From: Modicisalibacter luteus DSM 23508
Lineage (GTDB): Bacteria; Pseudomonadota; Gammaproteobacteria; Pseudomonadales; Halomonadaceae
NCBI RefSeq assembly: GCF_000378505.1
Contig: NZ_KB900001.1
Span: forward strand, 62,001 to 126,000
DNA length: 64,000 nucleotides
Direction of reading: 5' to 3'
In this document: positions 26,581 to 35,107 of the stretch, in pieces
Layout of the letters: each line of letters starts with the position of its first letter
Numbering within the stretch: the first letter of the stretch is position 1
Notes under the pieces: generated by a model
Seen by the model: only the letters and a program-made list of their open reading frames with translations
What the model was told of the DNA's origin: nothing
The model's database searches: none
Made by a program: the position numbers and the translations under genes

Positions 26581-26985
26581 CTCCTCGACGTTACGGGCCC
26601 GTTTCAGGTAGGGCGGAAACAAAGTGCTTTTGAAGCAGGCCTGGCCGCCGCTCCGGTCCCGCACCTTGACGGTTACGTTACCGACGCCGGTCTGCACGGT
26701 GCGCTCCGGCAGGTAGCCGTTGCGTACCACCACCGCCTGCCGACCGTCCTTCAGGGTCGTGTCGACATACTGGGTCAGAAAGGTGGCCAACTAGTCCTTG
26801 GCGATCAGGTCTCGTGCCCCTTGGCGCAATGATTCGTGCAACGGGTCAGAGGTCTCAGATTCTGGCTGTGACCGGGCTCGAAGGGTAGAATCGGCCATGA
26901 CGTATCCGCTCTTGTTGATTAAGATCGTGATCAAACAATAGGATACGCCACCCTTCCTACCTCCTTCCGTACACCAGAAAGCAGC
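26581..26985 (-). mobile_element. IS256-family transposase remnant (N-terminal fragment with internal stop)
   Basis: Reverse-strand sequence from an ATG at 26898 encodes MADSTLRARS...LRQGARDLIAKD and then a stop near 26791. It continues in the same frame as TFLTQYVDTTLKDGRQAVV and RNGYLPERTVQTGVG, the N-terminal hallmark of IS256 transposases (GYLPER.xQTGxG), and then LFPPYLKRARNVEE. The catalytic DDE core is completely absent. The 'PRV' expected after VKV is also missing. The remnant is therefore dead, and it ends abruptly at about 26580 inside the DUF2201-like frame. The outer end at about 26985 is approximate, as no terminal repeat was confirmed. Confidence 0.7.
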
Positions 26986-27021
26986 ATAGCTCGCACAATC
27001 GATGCAAAAACGGAAAAGCCT

Positions 27022-27216
27022 ATGAGTCAGACAACCCTTCCCGAGCGCCAAATCCAGTACCGAGTGGTCGACCTTTTCACTAACTCTGTGAAGGAAGGTG
27101 CCCTGGGCTTTCACTATCCCGGCGACTGGAGCCGGCGCGAGGGGAATCGCTGGATTGAGCAAGAGCCTCTGGTGGGAAGGGCCCGGCTCATGCAACCGGG
27201 AAATACCGATGCTTGA
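27022..27216 (+). pseudogene. Truncated N-terminus of a type I restriction HsdR subunit
   Basis: 64 residues resembling the start of type I R subunits of the class that begins with a VVDLF helix followed by Y(L)GxWxxREGNxxIEEELL; here VVDLFTNSV, then FHYPGDWSRREGNRWIEQEPL. It then runs out of homology and stops. Neither the nuclease nor the helicase portion follows. The DUF262 gene begins within its last codons (27209). It looks like a scrap left when the DUF262 pair replaced or deleted a type I system. Confidence 0.55.
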
Positions 27217-28678
27217 GGCTGGTCCGGTCAAGGTAAGCGTGCGGAGTTTCGTCGAGTTCTTCGGTGAATCTACTTTGCCGGTGGCGGTGGACACCTACCA
27301 ACGCGGCTTCGTGTGGAACCTTGAGAAGGCAACGCAGCTTGCGGAGGACCTGGTGGCTCATGAGGAGCTGGGGTATGCGGCGCCGCCCTATTACATGGGT
27401 ACCGTGTTGGTTCACCATAGTCCGGCGAAGGGCAAGCGCTTTATTATTGACGGGCAGCAACGGCTTACCGCTCTGAGCATCCTGTACAGTCAGCTTACCG
27501 GTTCTCTGCCGGAGCAGTTTGCGATGTCCTACTCGCAACGGTCGGCGCGACGCATCCGCTCGGCGGCAGAAACCTTCCAGAACCTCCGAAAACCCGGCAA
27601 AGAGATCTTTAACAGGATTCGCTTCACCATTATCGAAGTCGATAGGGTCGATCTGGCCTTTACATTCTTTGACACGCAGAACAACCGAGGTGTGCCTTTG
27701 CATGCGACCGATCTGCTCAAGGCCTACCACCTACGTGCGGTGGAGGGTGATGCTCGGGAACGACTACAAACACTGTGCGCCAGCGGCTGGGAGCAAGTTC
27801 AGCAAAGCCGCACAGCACTTGGCCCAGATACGGAGATAATGGACTCCGCTCCGCGCCTATTCAACTTGTTTCTGTGGCGGGCGAGGTGTTGGACAGGCAA
27901 GCAACTGCAGCCTGGTGGGCATGACGCACTGATGGAGACTTTCCAGAAAGGCACCTGGCCGCAGGCGGGCCCGGGAGATGAAATTCCGCTTTACCGTTCC
28001 CGTCAGAACCGTCTAGGTACCCATCTTCGGCTGGATGAAGGCGGGCAATGGCAAATCCAGACTCACCCGATCACTCTGAGCGAACAGGCGGCCAACCTGC
28101 CCTTTGCCATTCGCCAGCCGGTACACAGAGGAATCGGCTTTTTTCTCTATGCGGAGAAGTATGGCGCCTTGCTTCAATGGTTGCTGGAACAAGGGACGAA
28201 TTCAGAAGAGCGACGTCGTTTTCAAAGAATTTACACCGAGCTCATGGGGGCTAACTCTATTTACCTGCGCGAAATCTTCGTCCTCGGGGCGCTGATGTAT
28301 GCGGATCAATTTGGCGAGGAGCGGTTGTGGGAATTCTCCCTCTGGTACGAGCATGCTCTCGGGGCGATTCGTTTGGAGAAACAGCAGGTGCGTCACGAAG
28401 CGGCGAAGAATTTTTTTCGAGATGATGCGCTGAATTTGCTTGATGTGATCGCCGGAGCCTATCTACCGGATCAGGTGATCGGGCATCTGAAGCGGTACCA
28501 CCGTCATGAGAAACGCTACGCTGATGAACAGATCGAATCCGGAAAAGGCGTTCAGGGACGCTACAAGCAAGCGGTATTGGATTATTTCAAGATGCCATCC
28601 GCGAGCCTGAAGGGAAAAGCCGACTGGGTTGAAAATCTGGTGGGCAAGGCTCAGAAAGGGGACGGCCATGGCGTATGA
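27209..28678 (+). CDS. DUF262 protein, first of a tandem GmrSD-like pair
   Basis: 489-residue protein with an N-terminal DUF262 domain: VDTYQRGFVW near residue 28, IDGQQRLTAL near residue 80 and FFDTQNNRGVPLHATDLLKAYHL near residue 155. These features correspond to the NTP-binding GmrS-type fold. The C-terminal half is helical and lacks an obvious HNH/DUF1524 motif. The ATG at 27209 is chosen because the upstream in-frame sequence is out-of-frame reading of the HsdR remnant. Its last 11 bases overlap the start of the next DUF262 gene, so the two are translationally coupled. The probable role is the sensing or NTPase subunit of a type IV restriction-like system; the substrate is unknown. Confidence 0.8.
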   Translation: MLEAGPVKVSVRSFVEFFGESTLPVAVDTYQRGFVWNLEKATQLAEDLVAHEELGYAAPPYYMGTVLVHHSPAKGKRFIIDGQQRLTALSILYSQLTGSLPEQFAMSYSQRSARRIRSAAETFQNLRKPGKEIFNRIRFTIIEVDRVDLAFTFFDTQNNRGVPLHATDLLKAYHLRAVEGDARERLQTLCASGWEQVQQSRTALGPDTEIMDSAPRLFNLFLWRARCWTGKQLQPGGHDALMETFQKGTWPQAGPGDEIPLYRSRQNRLGTHLRLDEGGQWQIQTHPITLSEQAANLPFAIRQPVHRGIGFFLYAEKYGALLQWLLEQGTNSEERRRFQRIYTELMGANSIYLREIFVLGALMYADQFGEERLWEFSLWYEHALGAIRLEKQQVRHEAAKNFFRDDALNLLDVIAGAYLPDQVIGHLKRYHRHEKRYADEQIESGKGVQGRYKQAVLDYFKMPSASLKGKADWVENLVGKAQKGDGHGV

Positions 28679-30659
28679 TTCACAACTTATCAGCCTAGCG
28701 GAGATCGTTGGGAAGGAAGAAGCCTGGACTTTCAACATACCGATCTATCAGCGGCTCTACGTGTGGGGAACCGACGAGGTGAAAACCCTGCTTGATGACC
28801 TCGTCAACGCCTATGAGCGGGGCGAAGAGTTGTTTTTCCTGGGGGGGACGCTGGTAGTTGATCAGCCATGCGATCGCGGGCGAAAGTTTGAACTGATCGA
28901 TGGCCAGCAACGCTTTACTACGCTGTGGATGCTTTGCCATGTCTGGCGTAGGTCGCTTGAATCCTTCCTTACGGTCACAGAGGATCGACAGATACTTCCT
29001 CGTCTGGGCTTTGCCATCCGCCCGACAGTCAATCGTTACTTGAAATCGCTGGTTTTCACCGAGCACGACGGCGAGGAGGAAACCGCGAGGGAAACCCAAA
29101 AGATGCGTGAGGCCGTTGCGACGATGGAGGCGCTATTCAAACGCCGAAGCCTTCCCGACGGTGTGAGCCTGGAAGAACATCTGGAGGGCCTAAGCAGGTT
29201 TGTTTTCGAAAAGGTTAAGCTGGTTCTTACCGTCGTTCCCTCTGAGACGGATTTGAACAAGCTGTTCGAAGTAATCAATAACCGTGGGGTACAACTCCAG
29301 CATCACGAGATTCTTAAGGCGCGGATGCTGGATGCCCTCTCGGAGGAGGAGCGTCGGGCTTATGCTGTTCTATGGGACAGTTGCGCCGACATGGGGGAGT
29401 TTTTGGAACGAGGCTTGGCAGCCAACTCTCCGCTGCGCGCCAAGGACGTCGCGCAACTCTGTGACCCGGGCATGATGGCGCGTGATGCCGAGCCCTTAGC
29501 CAAGGCGGGCGCAGTGCTCGATCAGCTAAATATTACCGTCCAAGGTCAGCGCTCGGCAGATGCCCTCGGGCTGGACGAGATCCTGATCTCTCCGGGAGTG
29601 GGCGGGGAGTTAAAAAATGTGAATGATGAAGAGCGCCTGGAGGGAACGACTTGGATGCGAAGCATAATTGGCTTCCCGATGTTTCTTCAACATACGCTCC
29701 GTATCTGGCTGTTCCGTGAGCGCCGTCCGGATCTTCCGCGTATACTGGATCGGGAACTTCTGCAGCTGTTTGAAACACACTTCTTCTATGACGCGACTGA
29801 CTCCGAACAGTCCGAACGCTGCCGTTCCTTCATCAAGCTTCTGTGGGAGCTGCGCTATCTTTTCGACAAGCATTTCATCAAGTGGATCGATCGTGGTGAG
29901 GAAGAAATCCACATGATAAGCCCACTGAGCCTGAGCACCAGCGATGGTGTGCCGAATCTGAGCCGTGGACGGGAAAGTGAGAAGCAACAGGGATTTGGCT
30001 TACTTCAGAGTATGCTCTACCACTCGCAGGAAATCACGACCCACTACTGGATAACGCCTTTACTCAACTTTATCCATAAAACGCCGCAGGAACCCCATAA
30101 CTATTATGAATACCTTCGGCACTTAGACACTTACCTTCTTGGGTCGACAATAGAAGGAAGTCTGATTGAGCGGACAAGGTCGTTTGTGGAGAAACCTTGG
30201 GCGCGTTACGAATTGAAACACAAGCGAGAGCTGAGGAAAGAACATGGAGTCAGCTTTTGGCATTATTGGTTCTACAAACTGGAATTTGTTCTTTGGTATC
30301 TGCGTCGGTCCGAAAATTCCAAGTGGCGTGACTTTCGTTTCACCGCAAAAAACTCTGTGGAACATATTTCTCCACAAAATCCGGTGAAGCAAGACGACAA
30401 CCGTGTAGAGAATATGTTAGATCGCTTCGGTAATCTTGCCCTTGTTTCTCGAAGCCTAAATTCCGAATACAGTAACCTTCCATTCAACGAAAAACGGCAG
30501 AAGTTTATTAATAAAAATAAATCGACAGTCGATTCGCTTAAGATGAGTGTAATTTATGGGCACGAAACTTGGAATGATGCCCTCGCTAAAGCGCACGAGG
30601 ACGCGATGATTTCGGCCATTGACGAGTATGCTGCGAGTTTGAAACTACGCTTCGTCTGA
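28668..30659 (+). CDS. DUF262-DUF1524 GmrSD-type nuclease, second of the pair
   Basis: 663-residue protein. The N-terminal DUF262 domain shows IPIYQRLYVW near residue 24, LIDGQQRFTTLW near residue 77 and NNRGVQLQHHEILKARML near residue 205. The C-terminal DUF1524 His-nuclease region has VEHISPQNP near residue 564 and FGNLALVSRSLNSEYSNLPFNEKR shortly after, which is the usual HxxP...GNL...N...K order. This combines the GmrS- and GmrD-like parts in one chain, while the upstream partner has only DUF262. The ATG at 28668 overlaps the upstream stop. The 3' third is AT-rich relative to neighbouring core genes. A decayed IS5 element starts 50 bp downstream. Expected activity is cleavage of modified foreign DNA, inferred from the family. 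Confidence 0.85.
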   Translation: MAYDSQLISLAEIVGKEEAWTFNIPIYQRLYVWGTDEVKTLLDDLVNAYERGEELFFLGGTLVVDQPCDRGRKFELIDGQQRFTTLWMLCHVWRRSLESFLTVTEDRQILPRLGFAIRPTVNRYLKSLVFTEHDGEEETARETQKMREAVATMEALFKRRSLPDGVSLEEHLEGLSRFVFEKVKLVLTVVPSETDLNKLFEVINNRGVQLQHHEILKARMLDALSEEERRAYAVLWDSCADMGEFLERGLAANSPLRAKDVAQLCDPGMMARDAEPLAKAGAVLDQLNITVQGQRSADALGLDEILISPGVGGELKNVNDEERLEGTTWMRSIIGFPMFLQHTLRIWLFRERRPDLPRILDRELLQLFETHFFYDATDSEQSERCRSFIKLLWELRYLFDKHFIKWIDRGEEEIHMISPLSLSTSDGVPNLSRGRESEKQQGFGLLQSMLYHSQEITTHYWITPLLNFIHKTPQEPHNYYEYLRHLDTYLLGSTIEGSLIERTRSFVEKPWARYELKHKRELRKEHGVSFWHYWFYKLEFVLWYLRRSENSKWRDFRFTAKNSVEHISPQNPVKQDDNRVENMLDRFGNLALVSRSLNSEYSNLPFNEKRQKFINKNKSTVDSLKMSVIYGHETWNDALAKAHEDAMISAIDEYAASLKLRFV

Positions 30660-30709
30660 AAAAATAACGTCTTGCTAGCCTTTCCTCCATCAGGCTTGGA
30701 GGTGCCGTC

Positions 30710-31567
30710 ATGGCAGGACGTTACGAAATTTCCGTTCAGGGTTGGGCATTGATTGAAGATATCGTTTCTCCTGACAGGCCCGATGGGCGTGGACGCCCAA
30801 AGCGCGATGACCGACAGATGCTCAACGGTATCTTCTGGATCCTCTGTTCCGGCGCCAAATGGCGGGATCTGCCCGAGCGCTTCGGCCCGTGGAAAACGGT
30901 CTACCAGCGCTTTCGTCAGTGGCGAGATGACGGTACGCTCGAACGTATCCTGTCACGCCTTCACCTGATGCTTCGGGAAGATGGCTATATGAACCTCGAT
31001 ACCTGGATGGCCGATTCCACCTCGATTCGAGCGACTCGCTCTGCCGCTGGTGACGGTAAAAAGGGGGCTCGCAGGAACCATTAGAACATGCCCTTGGGCG
31101 AAGCCGAGGCGGCCTGACCACCAAGATCCACTTGGTTTGCGATACCCATGGCGTGCCCCTGAGCTTCCTGCTATCGCCTGGTCAGCATGCCGATTCACGC
31201 TATCTCGTCCCTGTCATGGAGCAGATCCGCTTACAGGTCATACGGGACGTCCGCGCAAGCGTTGCCGACATCTGCTGGCCGACCGAGGTTACGACAGTGT
31301 GAACGATTGCGTCGATACTGCGACCGGTACGGAATACGACCGACGATCCGGCGCCGACAGATGCACCGCCGCCCCAAGCCAGGACTACCACGCCTGTTCG
31401 AACGTCCGCGTTATCGGCGACGCAATGTGATAGAGCGTCTGTTTGGCCGGATGAAGGAAAAGCGGCGCCTGGATACGCGATATGTCAAGCTGGCCATTAG
31501 CTTCAGAGCCATGGTGACGCTGGCCTGTATCGAGTTGTATGCGGGCCGACTTTTAGACAGAACGTAG
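30710..31567 (+). mobile_element. IS5-family (IS427 group) insertion sequence, transposase frameshifted
   Basis: OrfA (30710-31084, 124 residues) starts MAGRYEISVQGW and contains WILCSGAKWRDLPERFGPWKTVYQRFRQW, typical of IS427-group transposases. OrfB-type sequence follows in the -1 frame after an A-rich GGTAAAAAGGGGG run, where these elements normally use programmed -1 frameshifting (EPLEHALGRSRGGLTTKIHL). Within orfB the frame then shifts again near 31,231 (before GHTGRPRKRCRHLLADRGYDS) and near 31,305 (before LRRYCDRYGIRP). It ends with FERPRYRRRNVIERLFGRMKEKRRLDTRY. Two extra shifts make it a pseudogene. Terminal inverted repeats were not identified. Confidence 0.85.
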
Positions 31568-31697
31568 TGTACCTGGTTGTGGATTGGTTGCTGATTGGAC
31601 GTAACCAATGTAGCGGGTGTAAAAGGTGGTTAAAGCTAACTAGCTGTTTTTGTTACTAGGCCGCACGGCAGGCGCGATCCTTACATTAGCAAAATTG

Positions 31698-31744
31698 CAC
31701 TCATAATCCCTTGGTCGCAAGTTCGAGTCCTGCTGGGCCCACCA
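31698..31744 (+). repeat. 3' fragment of tRNA-Ile2(CAU): attachment-site scar
   Basis: The segment from ACTCATAATCCC to GGGCCCACCA matches the anticodon loop, variable region, T-arm (GTTCGAGTCC), acceptor strand and CCA end of an Ile2 tRNA (anticodon CAT, as in ileX). The 5' half is absent: bases before it do not pair as anticodon or D stem. A bare tRNA 3' half is the usual far-end duplication left by integrases that recombine into tRNA genes. The matching intact gene is not in the window and would be expected to the left of base 1. It separates island genes from the sequence to its right. Confidence 0.75.
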
Positions 31745-31793
31745 TTGAATTTTGCTTACGCTATGCATTCCTTCTACCCTCTGAATGCTTTAC

Positions 31794-32340
31794 TCAGAAC
31801 GCAGCTAGCTTGTCTTGACTGGTTGGGCCAACTAAGCCATCCCGTGCCGATTGGCATCGTTGCGTTTCAAGAAAACGACCCACGATTTCGGCAACCTCAT
31901 CCGGGCGCTCTTCTGTAATCCAGTGCGCCGCGTCTACCCATGCAATGCTGAAGTTGGGCAGTGTTGACTTGAGTTGTTCTGTGTATGCGGGCTTCCGAAA
32001 GGGATCGAAACGTCCCCAAAGCACTAACGTTTCATGGGGCAGCTGCTTCAGTTCATCAGCAATGGCGAGGGCGTATTCCCGGTTGAGTCTACGAAGGTTT
32101 CGAAAAAAGGCCCGCTTGCCTTCTTCGCCCTGCCAAGGCTCGACGGGAATCCCGCAGCATTTGCTCAAGCTCGCCGGTGCTCATCTTCTGCTCCGCCTCA
32201 GGCTCTTGAAGCGGTTTGAATCAGGGATTGGCCAGGAACCAAAGCAAGCCGAGTCGGCGAGAACGAGGCGATTGACCCGCTCCGGGTGATTCATGGTGAG
32301 AATTTGCGCGATACCGCCACCGATATCGTGTGCCGTACTG
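31794..32340 (-). pseudogene. Alpha/beta-hydrolase pseudogene (dehalogenase-like)
   Basis: Two out-of-register pieces remain on the reverse strand. The upstream piece (about 32,340-32,220) encodes HDIGGGIAQILTMNHPERV, a nucleophile-elbow-like segment with Asp at the nucleophile position, then runs into a stop. The downstream piece (31794-32168) encodes the C-terminal half with WGRFDPF and AAHWITEE, supplying the acid and catalytic His. The cap region between them is partly deleted, and the N-terminus is missing. Asp nucleophiles are typical of haloalkane/haloacetate dehalogenases and epoxide hydrolases. The adjacent haloacid dehalogenase pseudogene makes a dehalogenase more likely. Between 32,341 and 32,551 only unrecognisable residues remain. 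Confidence 0.6.
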
Positions 32341-32551
32341 CTTTCAGGCAATTGCTATTCAGTGTGGTCGATCGAACTGACAGCGCAATGTGCCCATAAC
32401 GGGCCGTGATCTGGTGCGGCGAATGCCGGCTGGCAAACAGCATTTGTAGCTCGGCCGGGCAAGGTACTCTTCCGGAGTGATTCAGCGTTCGAAGATGGCA
32501 ATAGCCAGTCGATCTTCGATGGCTCAAACCATTGATAGCGGTCGGCGTAAC

Positions 32552-33425
32552 TCAGCGCTGAAGGCTAAAACGGGACCGCGTGGCGGCCTGTATTCCACCC
32601 AGCATGCTCTGAATCAGACCGACATCCAGTAGCAGGTCTGTCGTGAACCGGTAACGGAACACGGCGGCGATGCTACCAACCTCATCGGGCCGAGGTTGGC
32701 CCGTCAGTGTTTCCAGTGGTTGGGTATCGAGGCGTTGCTCCACGATCCACTGCGCGAACGTCAGAATCTCTGACTTGCGCGCCCGATACTCATCCGATTC
32801 GACGTGTATTTTTACTTGCTGCCACACCGAGGAGAGAAATGCCGGCCAGTTGGCAATGCCTCGATAATAACTGGCGAACCCTGGGTGGGAGTGGGTGGCT
32901 TTTATATCCTCAAATATCGCTCTGATGTTATCGGACGCCTCCTGTTCGCTCACCATGGGAAGCTTTCGCGTGCCGGGGGCCACGCCGCGTGGCAGGGGGG
33001 GCGCTATGCTGCGGATCAGGAGCAAGCCCAAGGTCAAGGCAGGTCGTGATCAGTACGAGCTTGGGCAGGACGTAGTGAATGCTGTCGGTAAAAGGCTGAA
33101 TATCTTCCAGTGACCCGAGCGCTGACCAGTCGGCCTCGGCAGCCGGCGAGGGATCCAGCACCGCTGCTGCCCTGAGTTCGTTGGCGTACTGTTCGAAAGC
33201 GTAAGTGCCCACCCCGGGCGCCAACGCAGACCATGCGCTATCGAAATAATCAGGCCAGTTGGCGAGTGCACGAAAGAAGTAGTTGTTGAACGGCACACGA
33301 AATGTCGCCTGTATCGACTCGTAGATATCACAAACCTGAGCGTTGGCCTTGTCCGGGGTGATGTCGGTTAGCGAGGGGAGAAGGGCTTCTCCTGCGACTA
33401 CGCGCCGCTGGAACGATTCATTCAT
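32552..33425 (-). pseudogene. dehI: Group I 2-haloacid dehalogenase DehI, frameshifted at a 7-base G/C run
   Basis: Two overlapping reverse-strand frames cover the internally duplicated DehI fold. The N-terminal piece (33425 to about 33000) has IYESIQATFRVPFNNYFFRALANWPDYFDSAW; the C-terminal piece (about 33,000 to 32552) has IFEDIKATHSHPGFASYYRGIANWPAFLSSVW, the second copy of the same motif. They join exactly at a run of seven G on the plus strand (32995-33001). Removing one base gives continuous ...APLPRGVAPG... and a chain of about 290 residues, the full length of DehI. This enzyme class removes halide from both D- and L-2-haloacids. As written it is inactive; the lesion could be a real mutation, a variable homopolymer or a sequencing error. 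Confidence 0.75.
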
Positions 33426-33568
33426 GGGCGTATCCTGTTATTGCAGCGTAGGCGACCCGATATTCAATAGTGGCGGTTGTTTAGAGCGAGCTATCTGGTT
33501 TGATTATCATCCCGCGTATTGCAGGCACTCTAGGGTAGACGGAACAAGGCGTGATCTATCAGCAGCAG

Positions 33569-33592
33569 AACGCCGCCAACCACGGCGGCGTT
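33569..33592. terminator. GC-rich hairpin downstream of CBS gene
   Basis: AACGCCGCC (33569-33577) and GGCGGCGTT (33584-33592) form a perfect 9-bp stem with the loop AACCAC. It lies 14 bp beyond the stop of the reverse-strand CBS-domain gene, the normal place for its terminator. No T-run follows on the reverse strand, so efficiency is uncertain. Confidence 0.55.
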
Positions 33593-33605
33593 CACTTGCT
33601 TGCGA

Positions 33606-34028
33606 TCAATGATAGTGCTTGCTGCAGTTGACGATTTCCCGGGCCATGGCGTCGTCGTCATAACGATCGGCAATGTCGCCAACGGTCACTACGCCGGAAA
33701 GATCCTTGTCGTTGGCGTTGTTGAGAACAATCAGGCGCTGAACGCGTTGTTCCTGCATGTTCTTCAGCACGTCTACCACGTCTTCGTCTTCGTAAGCGTA
33801 AAGAACGTCCTGAGTAGCGATGCTGCTGGCCTTGTCATCGGGGCTCTTGCCTTCGGCTACGGCACGCACGGCGATGTCACGGTCGGTGATCGTACAAGAA
33901 ATCTTGTCACCCTGAACCAGGGGCTCGAAGCCGCTGGAGTCATGGCTCATGCGCTCGGCTACTTCGCGAATGGTGGCATCGATGGATAGATAGTCTGGCC
34001 GCGTAGTCATCACATCTCTGACTTGCAT
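33606..34028 (-). CDS. CBS-domain-pair protein
   Basis: 140-residue protein formed by two tandem CBS motifs: residues 1-60 (VRDVMTTRPDYLSID ... ISCTITDRDIAVRAVAEG) and residues 66-130 (ATQDVLYAYEDEDVVDVLKNM ... LSGVVTVGDIADRY). CBS pairs bind adenosine nucleotides and usually regulate partner proteins; standalone pairs of this size are common stress-related proteins in Proteobacteria. The ATG at 34028 has a GAAAGGGAG ribosome-binding site. It is a single-gene unit flanked by a hairpin and by a long non-coding region. Confidence 0.85.
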   Translation of the reverse strand: MQVRDVMTTRPDYLSIDATIREVAERMSHDSSGFEPLVQGDKISCTITDRDIAVRAVAEGKSPDDKASSIATQDVLYAYEDEDVVDVLKNMQEQRVQRLIVLNNANDKDLSGVVTVGDIADRYDDDAMAREIVNCSKHYH

Positions 34029-35107
34029 GGCGATACTCCCTTTCTCAATTCCATGAGAGTGACCAGCGCGCGAACCGTGCTGGCCACACGTCAGGAATAG
34101 AGAGCTCTCCGTGGTTTATCAATGGCGACTTCAAAGAGATTCTTTTCACTAGGTTTCAAACAGTGAGCCGTCGGGGCCGGCTCGGGGCTGAGGAGGGAAC
34201 TTGATCGGTATCAGCGGTGCGACTTCACGTAATCCATTCGAAAGCGGTTTTGCCGAGCCGCGTGTGATCACGGCCACTTGGAAGCGATCGAAGGAGGGCT
34301 GCCTTGACAGCCGTACTGTCTCTGAAAACTGAGCAATCCTCATTTTTTAGTTCTTGCATGGAATGAAGTGAAATTAACAGAGGTATGCACCGAATCAGGG
34401 GAATATGGGTTAGTGGTTAATTAAGGATTTAAAGATTTTATGTTTTGTCTCTCGACTCATACTCTATTCTTAAGCCATGCGGCTAATTATTGTTAAATAG
34501 CTAATATCAATCAGCGATTTTTTCGTTATTGCTGCATACTGCTGGCGCTTTCAAATCGGCATGGTTATGCGGCTGTAACGCGAGCCAAATCTTCGCCAGC
34601 CCGCCGGTGAGGCCCGCTGGCAGCGTAGGGCGCGAATAGAAGCGAGCGATTTGTAAGGCGGTGTTTGTTTTTGATAGACCCCGTTATGGGCACTATGATT
34701 GATGTTGCAGCTAACCAGCCGGGACGGTTGTGCCACACCCATGTACGTCATGATGGGCTGCTGCTTGGCGGCAGCCGTCCGGGGCCTACCGCTTTTTAAT
34801 AGAAAATGCTCACTTTTGGCCCGTCTCGAACGTAAGGCGACATGCTTGGCGTACCTTTTCGGTACCTATCGATCTCGGTCACCGTCATAGCCTGATAGAA
34901 CGACACCATCGACGTTCGACTGCGATATGGGTATGGTTAGAGGTTGGCAACCAAGGCCGAAGGATAACAACGTCAAGGGTAATGGCGGTAGGGCCGTTAC
35001 TGTCAGGCGAGTACAACTGCAAAGCGCGCCGAAGAATAAAGTGACATCAATCGATAGTTGCTCAGGGACGTAGGGTCACATAATGAATATGGATATGAGG
35101 AAGGCGC
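34029..35107. other. 1.1-kb region without a convincing gene
   Basis: There is no long frame with recognisable homology. A 64-codon reverse frame (34149-34343) is the best coding candidate but has no clear family. Around 34,690-34,890 two overlapping forward frames contain short segments (NQPGRLCHTHVRHDGLLLGG and MMGCCLAAAVRGLPLF) faintly like Ash-family leader regions of P4-type phage satellites; this is only an impression. Codon structure elsewhere looks random and the sequence is AT-richer around 34,340-34,520. The last part must hold the opgG promoter and leader, with a GAGGAAGG ribosome-binding site at 35,096-35,103. Confidence 0.4.

Noticed and set aside
26791-27294. 167-codon reverse frame as a gene
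   Set aside because: Only its last 36 codons are real IS256 sequence. The rest reads antisense through the HsdR scrap and the DUF262 start.
31650-31744. Complete tRNA-Ile gene
   Set aside because: The 5' half (acceptor strand, D-arm and 5' anticodon stem) is missing; upstream bases do not pair, so only a 3' fragment is supported.
1-31744. Prophage
   Set aside because: No capsid, terminase, tail or lysis genes are present; the accessory half is a defence island with insertion-sequence debris.
34149-34343. 64-codon reverse frame before opgG
   Set aside because: It has no recognised family and no clear ribosome-binding site; noted within the non-coding region only.
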